A DNA stretch of 64,000 nt, taken from positions 1 through 64,000 of the forward strand of contig JAGWIG010000007.1 in assembly GCA_028873515.1 (NCBI GenBank), read 5' to 3'. A program made the translations under genes and the position numbers. This document shows, piece after piece, positions 18,028-27,048 of the stretch. Under the pieces are notes generated by a model, which saw only the letters and a program-made list of their open reading frames with translations, was not told the origin of the DNA and searched no databases. The stretch is from Pseudomonadota bacterium (lineage in GTDB: Bacteria; Pseudomonadota; Gammaproteobacteria; Burkholderiales; REEB80). Within the stretch, counting starts at the first letter, position 1, and every line of letters begins with the position of its first letter.

Positions 18028-18859
18028 CCCTTTCTCTGACCCTTTCAGCATGGCTGTATACCACGTACTGATTGCCACGTGCAAATCCCAATAAAGTCAA
18101 CCCTGATTCAACTGCTAAACTAACAGCAAGCGCTGTAGGTGCCGAAATAGCAGCAAGCAGCGAAATCCCGGCACTCACTGTTTTCTGAACCATTTCATAA
18201 CTCGCTCTGCTTGTAACGAGGGCCATGCCAGCACCCGCATCTATACCTTTTATTGCCAGGGCACCAATCAGCTTGTCCAACGCATTATGTCGCCCCACAT
18301 CTTCACGTACCAGCTGTACGTTTCCACTCGGAGTGACGAAAGCTGCCGCATGAACTGCACCAGTCATCTGGTGCAGGCTTTGACGCTTTGACAATTCCAT
18401 AAAACCCGCATGTACAGAGGAGGCAGTTACATCTATACTCCGCGATAAAGGCTTCGGATGCCTAATGGCATGGGCAATGTTTTCGGCACCGCAGATTCCA
18501 CACCCCGTTCGCCCTGCCATACTTCTACGTTTTTCTTTCAATGCATAAGTACGATCACCCGCAATTGTCAGGTGTACTTCTATTCCTTCGCTACCAACAA
18601 CCGTATCAATATCGAATATTTCGGCCTGGCTGAACACAATCTGCTCAGTCAGACTGAACCCCACAGCGAAATCTTCGAGACAAGAAGGAGTCGCCAGCAT
18701 GACAGCATGCGAAATACCATTATAAACCAACGCAACAGGCACCTCCTCTGCAACCATTTCCGTAGACGCCATTGTTCTGCCATTCTTAACGCTGACTGCG
18801 TTACATACCCTGTAACCTGGTATGGGCTCATCAATTAAAACAAAGTGCTCCCTATGCAC
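18014..18859 (-). CDS. fdhD: Formate dehydrogenase sulfurtransferase FdhD (FdsC)
   Basis: Delivers sulfur to the bis-MGD cofactor of the catalytic subunit and is needed for its activity. The CxxC sulfur-carrier motif is in GRTGCGICGAE. The family segments TGAVHAAAF, REDVGRHNALDKLIG, TSRASYEMVQK and GFARGNQYVVYS are all present. The ORF could open at a TTG at 18877. The GTG at 18859 overlaps the fdsA stop (GTGCATAG) and sits behind GGGAAG, suggesting translational coupling. In fds operons this gene is called fdsC. Confidence 0.9.
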   Translation of the reverse strand: MHREHFVLIDEPIPGYRVCNAVSVKNGRTMASTEMVAEEVPVALVYNGISHAVMLATPSCLEDFAVGFSLTEQIVFSQAEIFDIDTVVGSEGIEVHLTIAGDRTYALKEKRRSMAGRTGCGICGAENIAHAIRHPKPLSRSIDVTASSVHAGFMELSKRQSLHQMTGAVHAAAFVTPSGNVQLVREDVGRHNALDKLIGALAIKGIDAGAGMALVTSRASYEMVQKTVSAGISLLAAISAPTALAVSLAVESGLTLLGFARGNQYVVYSHAERVRERDEIG

Positions 18860-21707
18860 TGACTTCCCGTTTTTCAAGCAGGTGCAGCTGTTGGCTAGAA
18901 AAAGCTGTATATTGTTTTTGCCATTCAGAAGGCTGAGTTACTGCCTGTACCTGTACCGCAGTGACCTTATATTCCGGACAGTTAGTTGCCCAATCCGAAT
19001 TTTCAGTAGTAATGACGTTACAACCCGAAAACGGGAAATGGAAAGTTGTATAGACCACGCCAGGCTGCATACGTTCAGAAACTTTTGCACGTAAAACCGT
19101 TTCTCCGGCACGGCTGGTTATGCCAACCCAATTTCCATCTTTTATACCTCGTTCCTCCGCATCGTGCGGATGAATTTCAAGCAAATCTTCTGAATGCCAG
19201 CGGTTATTCTCAGTGCGACGCGTTTGTGCACCTACATTGTATTGCGACAGTATCCTGCCAGTCGTCAACACAAGCGGATATCTGGCATTGACCTTTTCAG
19301 AAGTAGGAACATATTCCGTAATAACGAAATTTCCTTTTCCACGCACGAATTCTTCAATATGCATGATAGGTGTCCCTTCTGGAGCTTTTTCATTACAGGG
19401 CCATTGAATGCTGCCAAGTTCGTCAAGTTTTTTAAAGCTAACCCCAGTAAATGTTGGGGTCAAAGTAGAAATTTCATCCATAATTTCAGAGGCATGACTG
19501 TAGTTCATTGGATATCCCAATGCATTGGCAAGCATTTGTGTAATCTGCCAGTCTTCATAGCCATTAAGCGGATCCATTACCCTACGTACTGGTGAAATTC
19601 GCCGCTCTGCATTCGTGAAAGTACCACTTTTTTCCAGGAAGGAAGAACCTGGAAAAAATACATGTGCGTACATCGCGGTTTCATTCAGGAACAAATCTTG
19701 AACAACAATGCATTCCATTGATTCAAGCGCCGAAGTCACATGATGTGTATCCGGATCGGACTGAAGAATATCTTCTCCTTGCAGATACAGCCCCTTGAAG
19801 TTTCCATAGATTGCTTCATCAAACATGTTAGGGATACGCAATCCGGGCTCATTCATCAACTTGACATTCCAGTTTGCTTCAAATTGGGCCCGTACAGCAT
19901 TATCAGAAACATGACGGTAACCTGGCAGTTCGTGTGGAAAAGAACCCATGTCACACGAACCCTGAACATTGTTCTGCCCTCGAAGAGGATTGACCCCCAC
20001 ACCCTCACGGCCAATGTTATTGGTAGCCATTGCAAGGTTAGCTATACCCATCACAGCCGTTGACCCTTGTGCATGCTCGGTAACACCTAGGCCATAATAA
20101 ATAGCCGCATTTTCTACTGTTGCAAAAAGACGGGCTGCTTCACGCACAAGAGAAGCCTTTACTCCTGTATCGACTTCAAGCGCTTCGGGTGAATTTTTCT
20201 GCTGGCTAACAAAAGTAGCCCATTTTTCAAATGCAGGCACTTCACAACGTGCACGTACAAACGCCTCATCGACCAGACCTTCTGTAACCACTACATGGGC
20301 CAGAGCATTCAACATGGCTACATTTGTACCAGGGCGCAGTGGCAAATGATAATCAGCTTTAATATGTGTGCTACGAACCAGATCAATGGCACGCGGATCA
20401 ATGACTATAAGCTTTGCACCCTGACGTAACCTACGTTTCATCTGAGAACCAAAAACAGGATGCGCGTCAGTCGGATTCGCACCAATCACTAAAATCACAT
20501 CTGACTTCATCACTGAATCAAAAGTCTGGGTGCCAGCAGATTCGCCGAGTGTTACCTTAAGGCCATAGCCCGTTGGAGAATGGCAAACCCGGGCACAGGT
20601 ATCAACATTATTGTTTCCAAAAGCTGCTCGCACCAGCTTTTGTACAACATAAACATCCTCATTCGTACAGCGGGAAGAAGTAATCCCTCCCACTGAATTC
20701 ACGCCATATTTGGCCTGGATACGCTTAAACTCTGATGCTGCGTAGTGAATAGCTTCATCCCAGCTTACTTCTTTCCAGGCATCCTTGATGCTCTTGCGAA
20801 TCATCGGTTTTGTAATTCGATCAGGATGGGTAGCATAACCCCAGGCAAAACGTCCTTTTACACATGAATGCCCATGATTAGCATGACCATCTTTATTCGG
20901 CGTCATGTTAACGACCCGATTACCCTGCATCTCAGCCACAAATGAACAGCCAACCCCACAATATGCACAGGTAGTTACAACTTCATGCTCAGGCTGGCCA
21001 TACCTGATTATGGAATTTTCCATCAGTGTTGCCGTAGGACAAGCCTGTACACAGGCTCCGCAGGACACACATTCAGAATCCATAAAATCCTGGTTCTGGG
21101 ACGCCGCTACCTTTGAATCAAAGCCCCGGCCATCTATCGTCAGCGCAAAAGTTCCCTGAACTTCTTCGCAGGCCCGGACGCAACGTGAACAGACAATACA
21201 TTTCGACGGATCAAAGGTGAAATAGGGATTCGACGTATCTTTTTCGGCCTTAAGATGATTCATTCCATCATAGCCATAACGTACTTCACGAAGCCCGACC
21301 ACTCCAGCCATATCCTGCAGTTCACAATCACCATTAGCCGCACATGTCAGACAGTCCAGAGGATGGTCGGAAATATAAAGCTCCATGGTATTACGGCGAA
21401 GCTCCGCCAGCTTTTCCGTTTGTGTCCGGACTTCCATGCCAGATTTTACAACAGTTGTGCATGAGGCTGGATAACCGCGTTCACCACTAATTTCCACCAA
21501 ACACATACGACAGGATCCGAAAGCTTCCAAACTGTCCGTCGCGCAGAGTTTTGGAATATTAATTCCTATTTCTGCCGCTGCACGCATTACTGAAGTCCCT
21601 TCGGGTACCGTTATTTCACGTCCATCAATGGTCAATGTTACAAGGTTTTCCGATTCACTTTTTGGAGTACCGAGATCAAGCTGAAAAATTTCACCCATAT
21701 AAGTCAT
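18852..21707 (-). CDS. fdsA: NAD-dependent formate dehydrogenase, catalytic alpha subunit
   Basis: A 951-residue molybdenum/bis-MGD enzyme that oxidises formate to CO2 in the cytoplasm. The N-terminus is NuoG-like, with a [2Fe-2S] set (CATDSLEAFGSCRMC), a His-Cys3 cluster and two [4Fe-4S] motifs (CIVCSRCVRACEE, CVSCGACVQACP). The catalytic part follows, with its own cluster CAYCGVGC. The molybdenum ligand is the cysteine in ARVCHSPTGYGLK, so this is a Cys rather than a Sec enzyme. The C-terminal dinucleotide-binding domain holds VLTTGRILSQYNVGAQTR. The start is supported by AAGGAG at spacing 8. Confidence 0.95.
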   Translation of the reverse strand: MTYMGEIFQLDLGTPKSESENLVTLTIDGREITVPEGTSVMRAAAEIGINIPKLCATDSLEAFGSCRMCLVEISGERGYPASCTTVVKSGMEVRTQTEKLAELRRNTMELYISDHPLDCLTCAANGDCELQDMAGVVGLREVRYGYDGMNHLKAEKDTSNPYFTFDPSKCIVCSRCVRACEEVQGTFALTIDGRGFDSKVAASQNQDFMDSECVSCGACVQACPTATLMENSIIRYGQPEHEVVTTCAYCGVGCSFVAEMQGNRVVNMTPNKDGHANHGHSCVKGRFAWGYATHPDRITKPMIRKSIKDAWKEVSWDEAIHYAASEFKRIQAKYGVNSVGGITSSRCTNEDVYVVQKLVRAAFGNNNVDTCARVCHSPTGYGLKVTLGESAGTQTFDSVMKSDVILVIGANPTDAHPVFGSQMKRRLRQGAKLIVIDPRAIDLVRSTHIKADYHLPLRPGTNVAMLNALAHVVVTEGLVDEAFVRARCEVPAFEKWATFVSQQKNSPEALEVDTGVKASLVREAARLFATVENAAIYYGLGVTEHAQGSTAVMGIANLAMATNNIGREGVGVNPLRGQNNVQGSCDMGSFPHELPGYRHVSDNAVRAQFEANWNVKLMNEPGLRIPNMFDEAIYGNFKGLYLQGEDILQSDPDTHHVTSALESMECIVVQDLFLNETAMYAHVFFPGSSFLEKSGTFTNAERRISPVRRVMDPLNGYEDWQITQMLANALGYPMNYSHASEIMDEISTLTPTFTGVSFKKLDELGSIQWPCNEKAPEGTPIMHIEEFVRGKGNFVITEYVPTSEKVNARYPLVLTTGRILSQYNVGAQTRRTENNRWHSEDLLEIHPHDAEERGIKDGNWVGITSRAGETVLRAKVSERMQPGVVYTTFHFPFSGCNVITTENSDWATNCPEYKVTAVQVQAVTQPSEWQKQYTAFSSQQLHLLEKREVSA

Positions 21708-21722
21708 CTTTATTCTCCTTGC

Positions 21723-23282
21723 CTATAAATTGGCCACTTTGGCGTCAGATTGCGCACCAAAATCTTCTGGGAAATGATTAAGCGCCGAAAGCACTGGAAA
21801 AGGGGTCATGCCCCCCATGGCACAAAGCGATCCGTCAATCATGGTTGTACACAAATCACGTAGCAGATGAATTTGCTGGGGTCGGTTATGATTGGCAACA
21901 ATTTTATCTATAACTTCCACTCCACGCTGGGAACCTATCCGGCATGGCGTACACTTACCGCATGATTCAATAGCACAAAATTCCATCGCATACCTGGCTT
22001 GCTGGGCGAGATCAACCGTATCGTCAAACACTACAATTCCGCCATGACCAAGTACCGCCGAAATCTCTGAAAACTTCTCATAATCAAGGGGTGTATCAAA
22101 CTGTAATTCCGGCATATAGGCGCCAAGCGGCCCGCCAACCTGGACAGCACGTACTGGACGACCACTTTCAGTGCCCAGGCCATAATCATAAATTAACTCA
22201 CGTAGCGTCACACCAAAAGCCCGTTCAACAAGCCCACCTTGCTTGATGTTTCCTGCAAGCTGAATGGGCAGGGTGCCGCGTGAGCGCCCCATGCCATAAT
22301 CCTTGTAAAACTCACTGCCTCTGCTTAGGATAACCGGAACAGTTGCAAGCGAAATCACATTATTGACAAGGGTAGGCTTCCCCATAAATCCACTTACTGC
22401 TGGCTGCGGTGGCCGATAGCGCACTAATCCTCTCTTCCCTTCCAGACTTTCAAGAAGTGAGGTTTGTTCACCACAGATATATGCGCCAGCAGCCCGGCGC
22501 ACCTCAAGATCGAAAGCATGGGCCGAACCCATGATATTACGGCCCAAATATCCCTTGTCGTAAGCAATCCTGATAGCAGAATTCAGAACATCAAAAGCAT
22601 GAGGGTATTCTGAACGCAGGTAGATATAGCCTTGAGTTGCACCAACACCAATTCCGGCAATCGTCATGCCCTCAATTAGCACGAAAGGATCCCCTTCCAT
22701 GATCATGCGATCCGAAAAAGTTCCTGAATCTCCTTCGTCGGCGTTACATACGACATATTTCTGTACCGCTTGTCCTGCGCGGACTTCTTGCCATTTCTTT
22801 CCAGTTCGCCCTGCTGCACCACCACGGCCTCGCAGGCCTGACGCAGCGATTTCACTCACTATTCCTTCACTACCCAGTTCTATTGCACGCTTCAGACCGC
22901 AATAACCTTCATGGGCAATATAATCATCAAATGACAATGGATCAGTTATACCGACACGGGCAAACGTCAGACGTTCCTGTTTCATGAGATACGGAATCTT
23001 TTCCGTCAGACCCTGCCCCAAAGGATGGTTTCCCCCCATGAGAAAACCAGCCTCAAATAGTCCCTCGATATCTGAAAGCTCGATCGGTCCATAAGCGACT
23101 CGTCCATTTGGGGTTTCAACTTCAACCATAGGCTCCAGCCATAAAAGACCTCTCGAACCATTGCGCACAAGAGTAATTTTCTGGTTACGTCTCAGTGCTT
23201 CCTGTTCAATAGCTAGGGCAACGTCATTTGCACCCACTGAAATTGCCGCGGAATCTCGCGGCACATAAACTTTAATGCTCAT
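21723..23282 (-). CDS. fdsB: NAD-dependent formate dehydrogenase, beta subunit (FMN/NAD site)
   Basis: A NuoF-like subunit that passes electrons from formate to NAD+. A short thioredoxin-like N-terminal region precedes the FMN/NADH part: GLRGRGGAAGRTGKKW, CNADEGDSGTFSDRMIME and GAYICGEQTSLLESLEGK. The [4Fe-4S] motif ESCGKCTPCRIG lies near the C-terminus. The ORF is open to 23318, but the ATG at 23282 has AAAGGAG upstream and gives MSIKVYVPRD. That start overlaps the fdsG stop by 11 bases (ATGAGCATTAA), indicating coupled translation. Length 519 residues. Confidence 0.94.
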   Translation of the reverse strand: MSIKVYVPRDSAAISVGANDVALAIEQEALRRNQKITLVRNGSRGLLWLEPMVEVETPNGRVAYGPIELSDIEGLFEAGFLMGGNHPLGQGLTEKIPYLMKQERLTFARVGITDPLSFDDYIAHEGYCGLKRAIELGSEGIVSEIAASGLRGRGGAAGRTGKKWQEVRAGQAVQKYVVCNADEGDSGTFSDRMIMEGDPFVLIEGMTIAGIGVGATQGYIYLRSEYPHAFDVLNSAIRIAYDKGYLGRNIMGSAHAFDLEVRRAAGAYICGEQTSLLESLEGKRGLVRYRPPQPAVSGFMGKPTLVNNVISLATVPVILSRGSEFYKDYGMGRSRGTLPIQLAGNIKQGGLVERAFGVTLRELIYDYGLGTESGRPVRAVQVGGPLGAYMPELQFDTPLDYEKFSEISAVLGHGGIVVFDDTVDLAQQARYAMEFCAIESCGKCTPCRIGSQRGVEVIDKIVANHNRPQQIHLLRDLCTTMIDGSLCAMGGMTPFPVLSALNHFPEDFGAQSDAKVANL

Positions 23283-23763
23283 TTCCATCTCCTTTGATTC
23301 GCATGACAAGTGAATCAAACTTCTCTTCAGTCATACGACCATATATCTCATCACGATCAATCATGATGGCAGGAGCACAGGAACAGTTACCCAAACAATA
23401 AACCGGTTCAAGGCCAAAAGTTCCAGATTCATCTATTTCATGAAAATCCAGTCCCAGCCTATTCTTGATGTGCGAAACAAGATCGTTGGCTTTCATCGAT
23501 TGGCATGCTTCAGCCCGGCATACTTGAACCATATGCCTCGCAGGCGGAGAAGTACGAAAAAAATGATAAAAACTTATGACACCATGCACTTCGGCTCGAG
23601 ACAAGTTTAGACCGCCTGCAATCACCGTAACCGCATCTTCAGGAATATATCCCAACGCGTCCTGAACACCATGCAATACCGGCAATAACGCGCCGGGTTT
23701 ACACTGATGTTCCTCAACCACTTTTTGGACCACTTCACGATCCCAGTCATGCTTTGCAGTCAT
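23272..23763 (-). CDS. fdsG: NAD-dependent formate dehydrogenase, gamma subunit
   Basis: A 163-residue NuoE-like protein with a thioredoxin-fold [2Fe-2S] cluster held by CRAEACQSM and CLGNCSCAPA. Together with FdsB it forms the diaphorase part of the enzyme. It is the promoter-proximal gene of fdsGBACD. The regulator gene lies divergently about 280 bases away, and three AT-rich inverted repeats lie between them. Confidence 0.93.
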   Translation of the reverse strand: MTAKHDWDREVVQKVVEEHQCKPGALLPVLHGVQDALGYIPEDAVTVIAGGLNLSRAEVHGVISFYHFFRTSPPARHMVQVCRAEACQSMKANDLVSHIKNRLGLDFHEIDESGTFGLEPVYCLGNCSCAPAIMIDRDEIYGRMTEEKFDSLVMRIKGDGNEH

Positions 23764-23790
23764 AATGCCTTCCCATCAAGTTCCGGAAAA

Positions 23791-23809
23791 TTTTATATGT
23801 AATATAAAA
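23791..23809. promoter_or_regulatory. Inverted repeat 1 in the fds/regulator intergenic region
   Basis: TTTTATAT-GTA-ATATAAAA is a perfect 8-base inverted repeat, 28 bases upstream of the fdsG start codon. The AT-rich TATA-type arms resemble ModE-like operators (TATATA-rich half sites), which suits the ModE-type HTH of the adjacent regulator. Binding is inferred. Confidence 0.5.
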
Positions 23810-23814
23810 CCTAT

Positions 23815-23842
23815 TTAAATATGCATAAAAACACATATTTAA
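23815..23842. promoter_or_regulatory. Inverted repeat 2 in the fds/regulator intergenic region
   Basis: TTAAATATG and CATATTTAA form a perfect 9-base inverted repeat with a 10-base spacer, immediately next to repeat 1. Its ATATG/CATAT core also appears in the repeat upstream of the aldehyde dehydrogenase, as expected if the two paralogous regulators recognise related sequences. Confidence 0.5.
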
Positions 23843-23942
23843 GACATTGCTTTACAAGCATTATTAATATAGCAAAGGAATCATGTTTAAAAAATATGCA
23901 AAATAGTGCATAGGGGGACAGAAAGAAATGAGAGGAAATTAT

Positions 23943-23964
23943 TATATGTTTATTTCTACATATA
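23943..23964. promoter_or_regulatory. Inverted repeat 3, on the regulator side of the intergenic region
   Basis: TATATGT-(8 nt)-ACATATA is a perfect 7-base inverted repeat about 75 bases upstream of the regulator start codon. It could serve autoregulation. In DNA this AT-rich, chance palindromes are common, so the call rests on its resemblance to the other two repeats. Confidence 0.4.
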
Positions 23965-24039
23965 TTTAGCTGACCCGATTTATGTTACATTTAACAACAC
24001 TGAAATAAAACATGTTTATAACATTCGAGTTTTCCTGAG

Positions 24040-25137
24040 ATGCTGGAAGTCAATATTAAGCCTGTATGGTTGTTTCGCACCGAATCAGGTGAAGATTTCG
24101 ATTTCCAGCTTCTGAATCTTTTACGAGAAATCCATGCAACAGGAAAGCTTACCCATGCTTCTTTACGTGTAGGCCTGTCTTACCGTCATGCCTGGAACAT
24201 GATTGCAAGATGGTCTGAATTTTTTAGCAATCCCCTGGTGCAAATGGAAAAGGGACGAGGCGCCAAACTCACCTTGCTGGGTGAAAAGCTTCTTTGGGCT
24301 GAAGAAAGGATTCAGGCCCGTCTGGCCCCCCAGTTCAAGAATCTCTGCAGCGAACTTGAACTCGAAATAAACCGGGCACTAAACGATTCCAAGCAAGTAC
24401 TACGGATTCGGGCTAGCCATGGATATGCCATTGCCAAACTTGTGGAGCACATGAGTCGCTGTATCGATATTCAGCTTGATCTTCAATATCTTGAAAGTCG
24501 CGAAGCTCTGCAAAGCCTAGAAAGACATGAATGTGAACTGGCCGGTTTTCATATCCCGGAAAGCCCTCTTGGCGAAGAAGCGATCGATCGGTTTTACCCA
24601 TGGTTTCGTCGACGTCCCCAAACCACCATTCATTTCGTCACACGTCGACAGGGACTGATTCTTGCAAAGAACAACCCTTTGAACCTTAAAAAATTCTCTG
24701 ACATCACTAGACATGGCGTGCGTTACATCAATCGTCAACAAGGATCTGGGACACGCATGCTTTTTGAGCTCCTGCTTGAACATCATCAAATCGATCAGGA
24801 AATGATTAATGGCTATCAGCAGGAAGAGTTTACACATGACGCTGTCGCTGCATTTGTAGCTAGCGGAATGGCAGATGCCGGGCTCGGCATTGAAGCTGCT
24901 GCACGTCATTTCGACCTTGAGTTCATACCACTTGCCCGGGAACACTATATGCTTGCCTGTCGTCTTGAGGCACTGGAAACACCTCGTATCCGTGATCTCT
25001 TAATCCTCCTGAAAACACCAAGTTTTCGTGAATCCATCAACAGCATACCCGGCTATGCTGCTCCTTGCGCAGGTGAAGTAGTGAAGCCTGGAGAGCTATT
25101 TAAGCTTAAAAGTGAGATTCCCGAGCCGACTTCCTAA
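24040..25137 (+). CDS. ModE-type HTH regulator with periplasmic-binding-like domain (fds module)
   Basis: A 365-residue one-component regulator. Residues 1-110 form a ModE/LysR-like winged HTH (GKLTHASLRVGLSYRHAWNMIARW, then GRGAKLTLLGEKLLWAE). The rest is a periplasmic-binding-protein-like domain: LRIRASHGYAIAKL, FVTRRQGLILAKNNPL, NRQQGSGTRMLFELLL, AVAAFVASGMADAGLGIEAAARHF. That domain resembles the molybdate-binding-like sensors of the PBP_like family. It diverges from fdsGBACD, so it probably controls the molybdoenzyme operon in response to formate, molybdate or a cofactor signal; the ligand is unknown. It is closely similar throughout to the regulator at 27049. Confidence 0.8.
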   Translation: MLEVNIKPVWLFRTESGEDFDFQLLNLLREIHATGKLTHASLRVGLSYRHAWNMIARWSEFFSNPLVQMEKGRGAKLTLLGEKLLWAEERIQARLAPQFKNLCSELELEINRALNDSKQVLRIRASHGYAIAKLVEHMSRCIDIQLDLQYLESREALQSLERHECELAGFHIPESPLGEEAIDRFYPWFRRRPQTTIHFVTRRQGLILAKNNPLNLKKFSDITRHGVRYINRQQGSGTRMLFELLLEHHQIDQEMINGYQQEEFTHDAVAAFVASGMADAGLGIEAAARHFDLEFIPLAREHYMLACRLEALETPRIRDLLILLKTPSFRESINSIPGYAAPCAGEVVKPGELFKLKSEIPEPTS

Positions 25138-25352
25138 AACCAAGCCTGACAAAGAGCCGTCAGGATTCAAGTATAATTAACTTATCCATAAGGAAAGCCA
25201 TACCCAATTTTTCAAAATCGCTTCATGATCGCATTCCATATGTCTACACCAGCATCTAACTCATTTTAAATAAAAAATATTCCCGGACTTCGCCACTTAA
25301 CAAAAATTATATTCATAACTGGACCAAGGAACATATCCTGCCCAACCCTATC

Positions 25353-25377
25353 AAAAAAAGCCGGATAAAAATCCGGC
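25353..25377 (-). terminator. Intrinsic terminator downstream of the aldehyde dehydrogenase gene
   Basis: GCCGGAT-AAAA-ATCCGGC is a perfect 7-bp GC-rich stem with a 4-base loop. On the minus strand it is followed directly by seven T residues. It lies 28 bases past the aldehyde dehydrogenase stop. This is the cleanest intrinsic terminator in the window. Confidence 0.85.
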
Positions 25378-25404
25378 CAAAATAGACATGCTGAAATAAT
25401 CGAT

Positions 25405-26868
25405 TCAGGCTGCTTTCCTTGCAAGGTTAACCCAAACAACTTTAGGCTCAGTGTAATGTTCAAGCGCCTCATGACCACGCTCACGACCTACCCCTGAATC
25501 ACCAGACCCTCCCCATGGCAACCGGATATCGGTCGGTCCATAGGTATTAACCCAAACGGTTCCTGCTTTAAGCCTGGCAGAAAGTGCATGAGCCCGTCCA
25601 ACATCCTGGCTCCACACGGCTGCTGCAAGACCATAGCGTGTACCGTTCGCCATCTCTACCGCATCATTTTCATCCTTGAAGCGCAAGACTGAAGCAACTG
25701 GACCAAAAATTTCTTCCTGGGAAATCCTCATCCCATGTCCCACATCTGCAAAAACGGCTGGACTTAAAAAATACCCTTTTTCACCCACTTTTTGGCCGCC
25801 TGATACAAGGGTTGCACCCTCTTTTTGTCCAATTTCAATGTATTCAAGGACACGGTCCCTTTGCAATTCAGAGATCACTGGACCCATGTGGGTATCCGGG
25901 TTCAATGGATCGCCAACTCGCATCGTCCTGGCTCTATCCACCAGACGTTCTACAAACTCATCATATATAGAATTTTCAACCAGAATACGTGAACCCGCAG
26001 AGCAGACCTGACCGGAATTAAAAAAAACTCCACTGGAAGATGCTTTGACTGCAGCGTCCAGATCAGCATCCGCAAATACCAGATTTGCTGATTTTCCTCC
26101 GAGCTCCAGCGCCACCCGTTTAAATCCGTCTGCTGCGGCATGCATGATACCGCGTCCCACTTCTACCGATCCTGTAAAAGAAATGAGATTGACTCCAGGA
26201 TGCTCAACAAGCGCATTCCCTGTGATGCGTCCACTACCAGGAACAATATTTATGACTCCTGCAGGGACCCCGGCTTCCATGGCAAATTCAGCCATCCTTA
26301 ATGCCGACAGAGGGGTAAGGGCTGCAGGCTTCAACACCACAGTACAACCTGCTGCCAGAGCAGGAGCGATTTTCCACAGTGCGATCATCAAAGGGAAATT
26401 CCATGGAACAATGGCTGCAACCACACCAACAGGTTCACGTAGTGTGTACGTCAAAGCATCCTTTCGTGCCGGAATGACTTCACCATGAATCTTGTCAGCC
26501 CAACCTGCATAATACTGAAGAGTGTCAACTGAAGCGGCAACATCCTGGCGAATGACCGCACTAATGGGTTTCCCGGCGTCCATGCTTTCAAGCAAAGACA
26601 TTTCCTTGGCATTACTCTGGAGCAAATCCGCAAGATTCATAAGAATCCTGCCTCGCTGTGACGCGCTCATCTTGCCCCACGGCCCAGAATCCAGGGCCTG
26701 CCTTGCAGCATTAACCGCATAACCCACATCCACCGCCGAAGCTTCCGCCACCGTTGCAATCATCTCACCTGTAGCCGGATTCATGGTTGGAAAGGTTTTT
26801 TTATCTGATGCATCAACCCATTTACCATTAATAAATAAACGATAGTAAGGCATATTGATTCGTTTCAT
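25405..26868 (-). CDS. NAD(P)-dependent aldehyde dehydrogenase
   Basis: A 487-residue member of the ALDH superfamily that oxidises an aldehyde to the acid. Visible motifs: PWNFPLMIALWKIAPALAAG, the cofactor motif FTGSVEVGRG, the general base in LELGGKSA, and the nucleophile in FNSGQVCSAGSR. The start was chosen at 26868 (MKRINMPYYRLFINGKWVDA) because GGAGGTG precedes it; the ORF track begins 39 bases earlier without a ribosome site. Overall it looks like the betaine-/phenylacetaldehyde-type group, but the substrate cannot be read from the sequence. Its divergent neighbour is the second ModE/PBP regulator, which suggests specific induction. Confidence 0.9.
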   Translation of the reverse strand: MKRINMPYYRLFINGKWVDASDKKTFPTMNPATGEMIATVAEASAVDVGYAVNAARQALDSGPWGKMSASQRGRILMNLADLLQSNAKEMSLLESMDAGKPISAVIRQDVAASVDTLQYYAGWADKIHGEVIPARKDALTYTLREPVGVVAAIVPWNFPLMIALWKIAPALAAGCTVVLKPAALTPLSALRMAEFAMEAGVPAGVINIVPGSGRITGNALVEHPGVNLISFTGSVEVGRGIMHAAADGFKRVALELGGKSANLVFADADLDAAVKASSSGVFFNSGQVCSAGSRILVENSIYDEFVERLVDRARTMRVGDPLNPDTHMGPVISELQRDRVLEYIEIGQKEGATLVSGGQKVGEKGYFLSPAVFADVGHGMRISQEEIFGPVASVLRFKDENDAVEMANGTRYGLAAAVWSQDVGRAHALSARLKAGTVWVNTYGPTDIRLPWGGSGDSGVGRERGHEALEHYTEPKVVWVNLARKAA

Positions 26869-26925
26869 GGCACACCTCCAAATTTTTCTTGTCCAAGCTT
26901 CTTTCATAATTTAACATATGAAGAC

Positions 26926-26963
26926 GTAAATCATATATAAACATCATTAAAAATATGATTTAC
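26926..26963. promoter_or_regulatory. Long inverted repeat between the aldehyde dehydrogenase and its regulator
   Basis: GTAAATCATAT (26926-26936) and ATATGATTTAC (26953-26963) are perfect 11-base inverted arms with a 16-base spacer. Such a long perfect match is unlikely to be chance in 140 bases. It lies 58-95 bases upstream of the dehydrogenase start and about 85 bases before the regulator start, and is the likely binding site of the adjacent regulator. Confidence 0.65.
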
Positions 26964-26977
26964 AGATCATATATAAA
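26930..26977. repeat. Direct repeat ATCATATATAAA, two copies
   Basis: The 12-base sequence ATCATATATAAA occurs at 26930-26941 and again at 26966-26977, 36 bases apart. The first copy overlaps the left arm of the 11-base inverted repeat and the second lies just right of the other arm. The arrangement suggests an array of half sites for one regulator. Confidence 0.55.
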
Positions 26978-27048
26978 GTATGTTATGCTTCATTAATTAG
27001 TAATTTAACACTTAAGTATTAATATATAAATATGAGATTAAAACTCCT

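Noticed and set aside
25138-25352. Possible small gene between the first regulator and the aldehyde dehydrogenase terminator
   Set aside because: All frames are short and stop-rich; the ORF-track entry 25266..25484 overlaps the terminator and the dehydrogenase gene.
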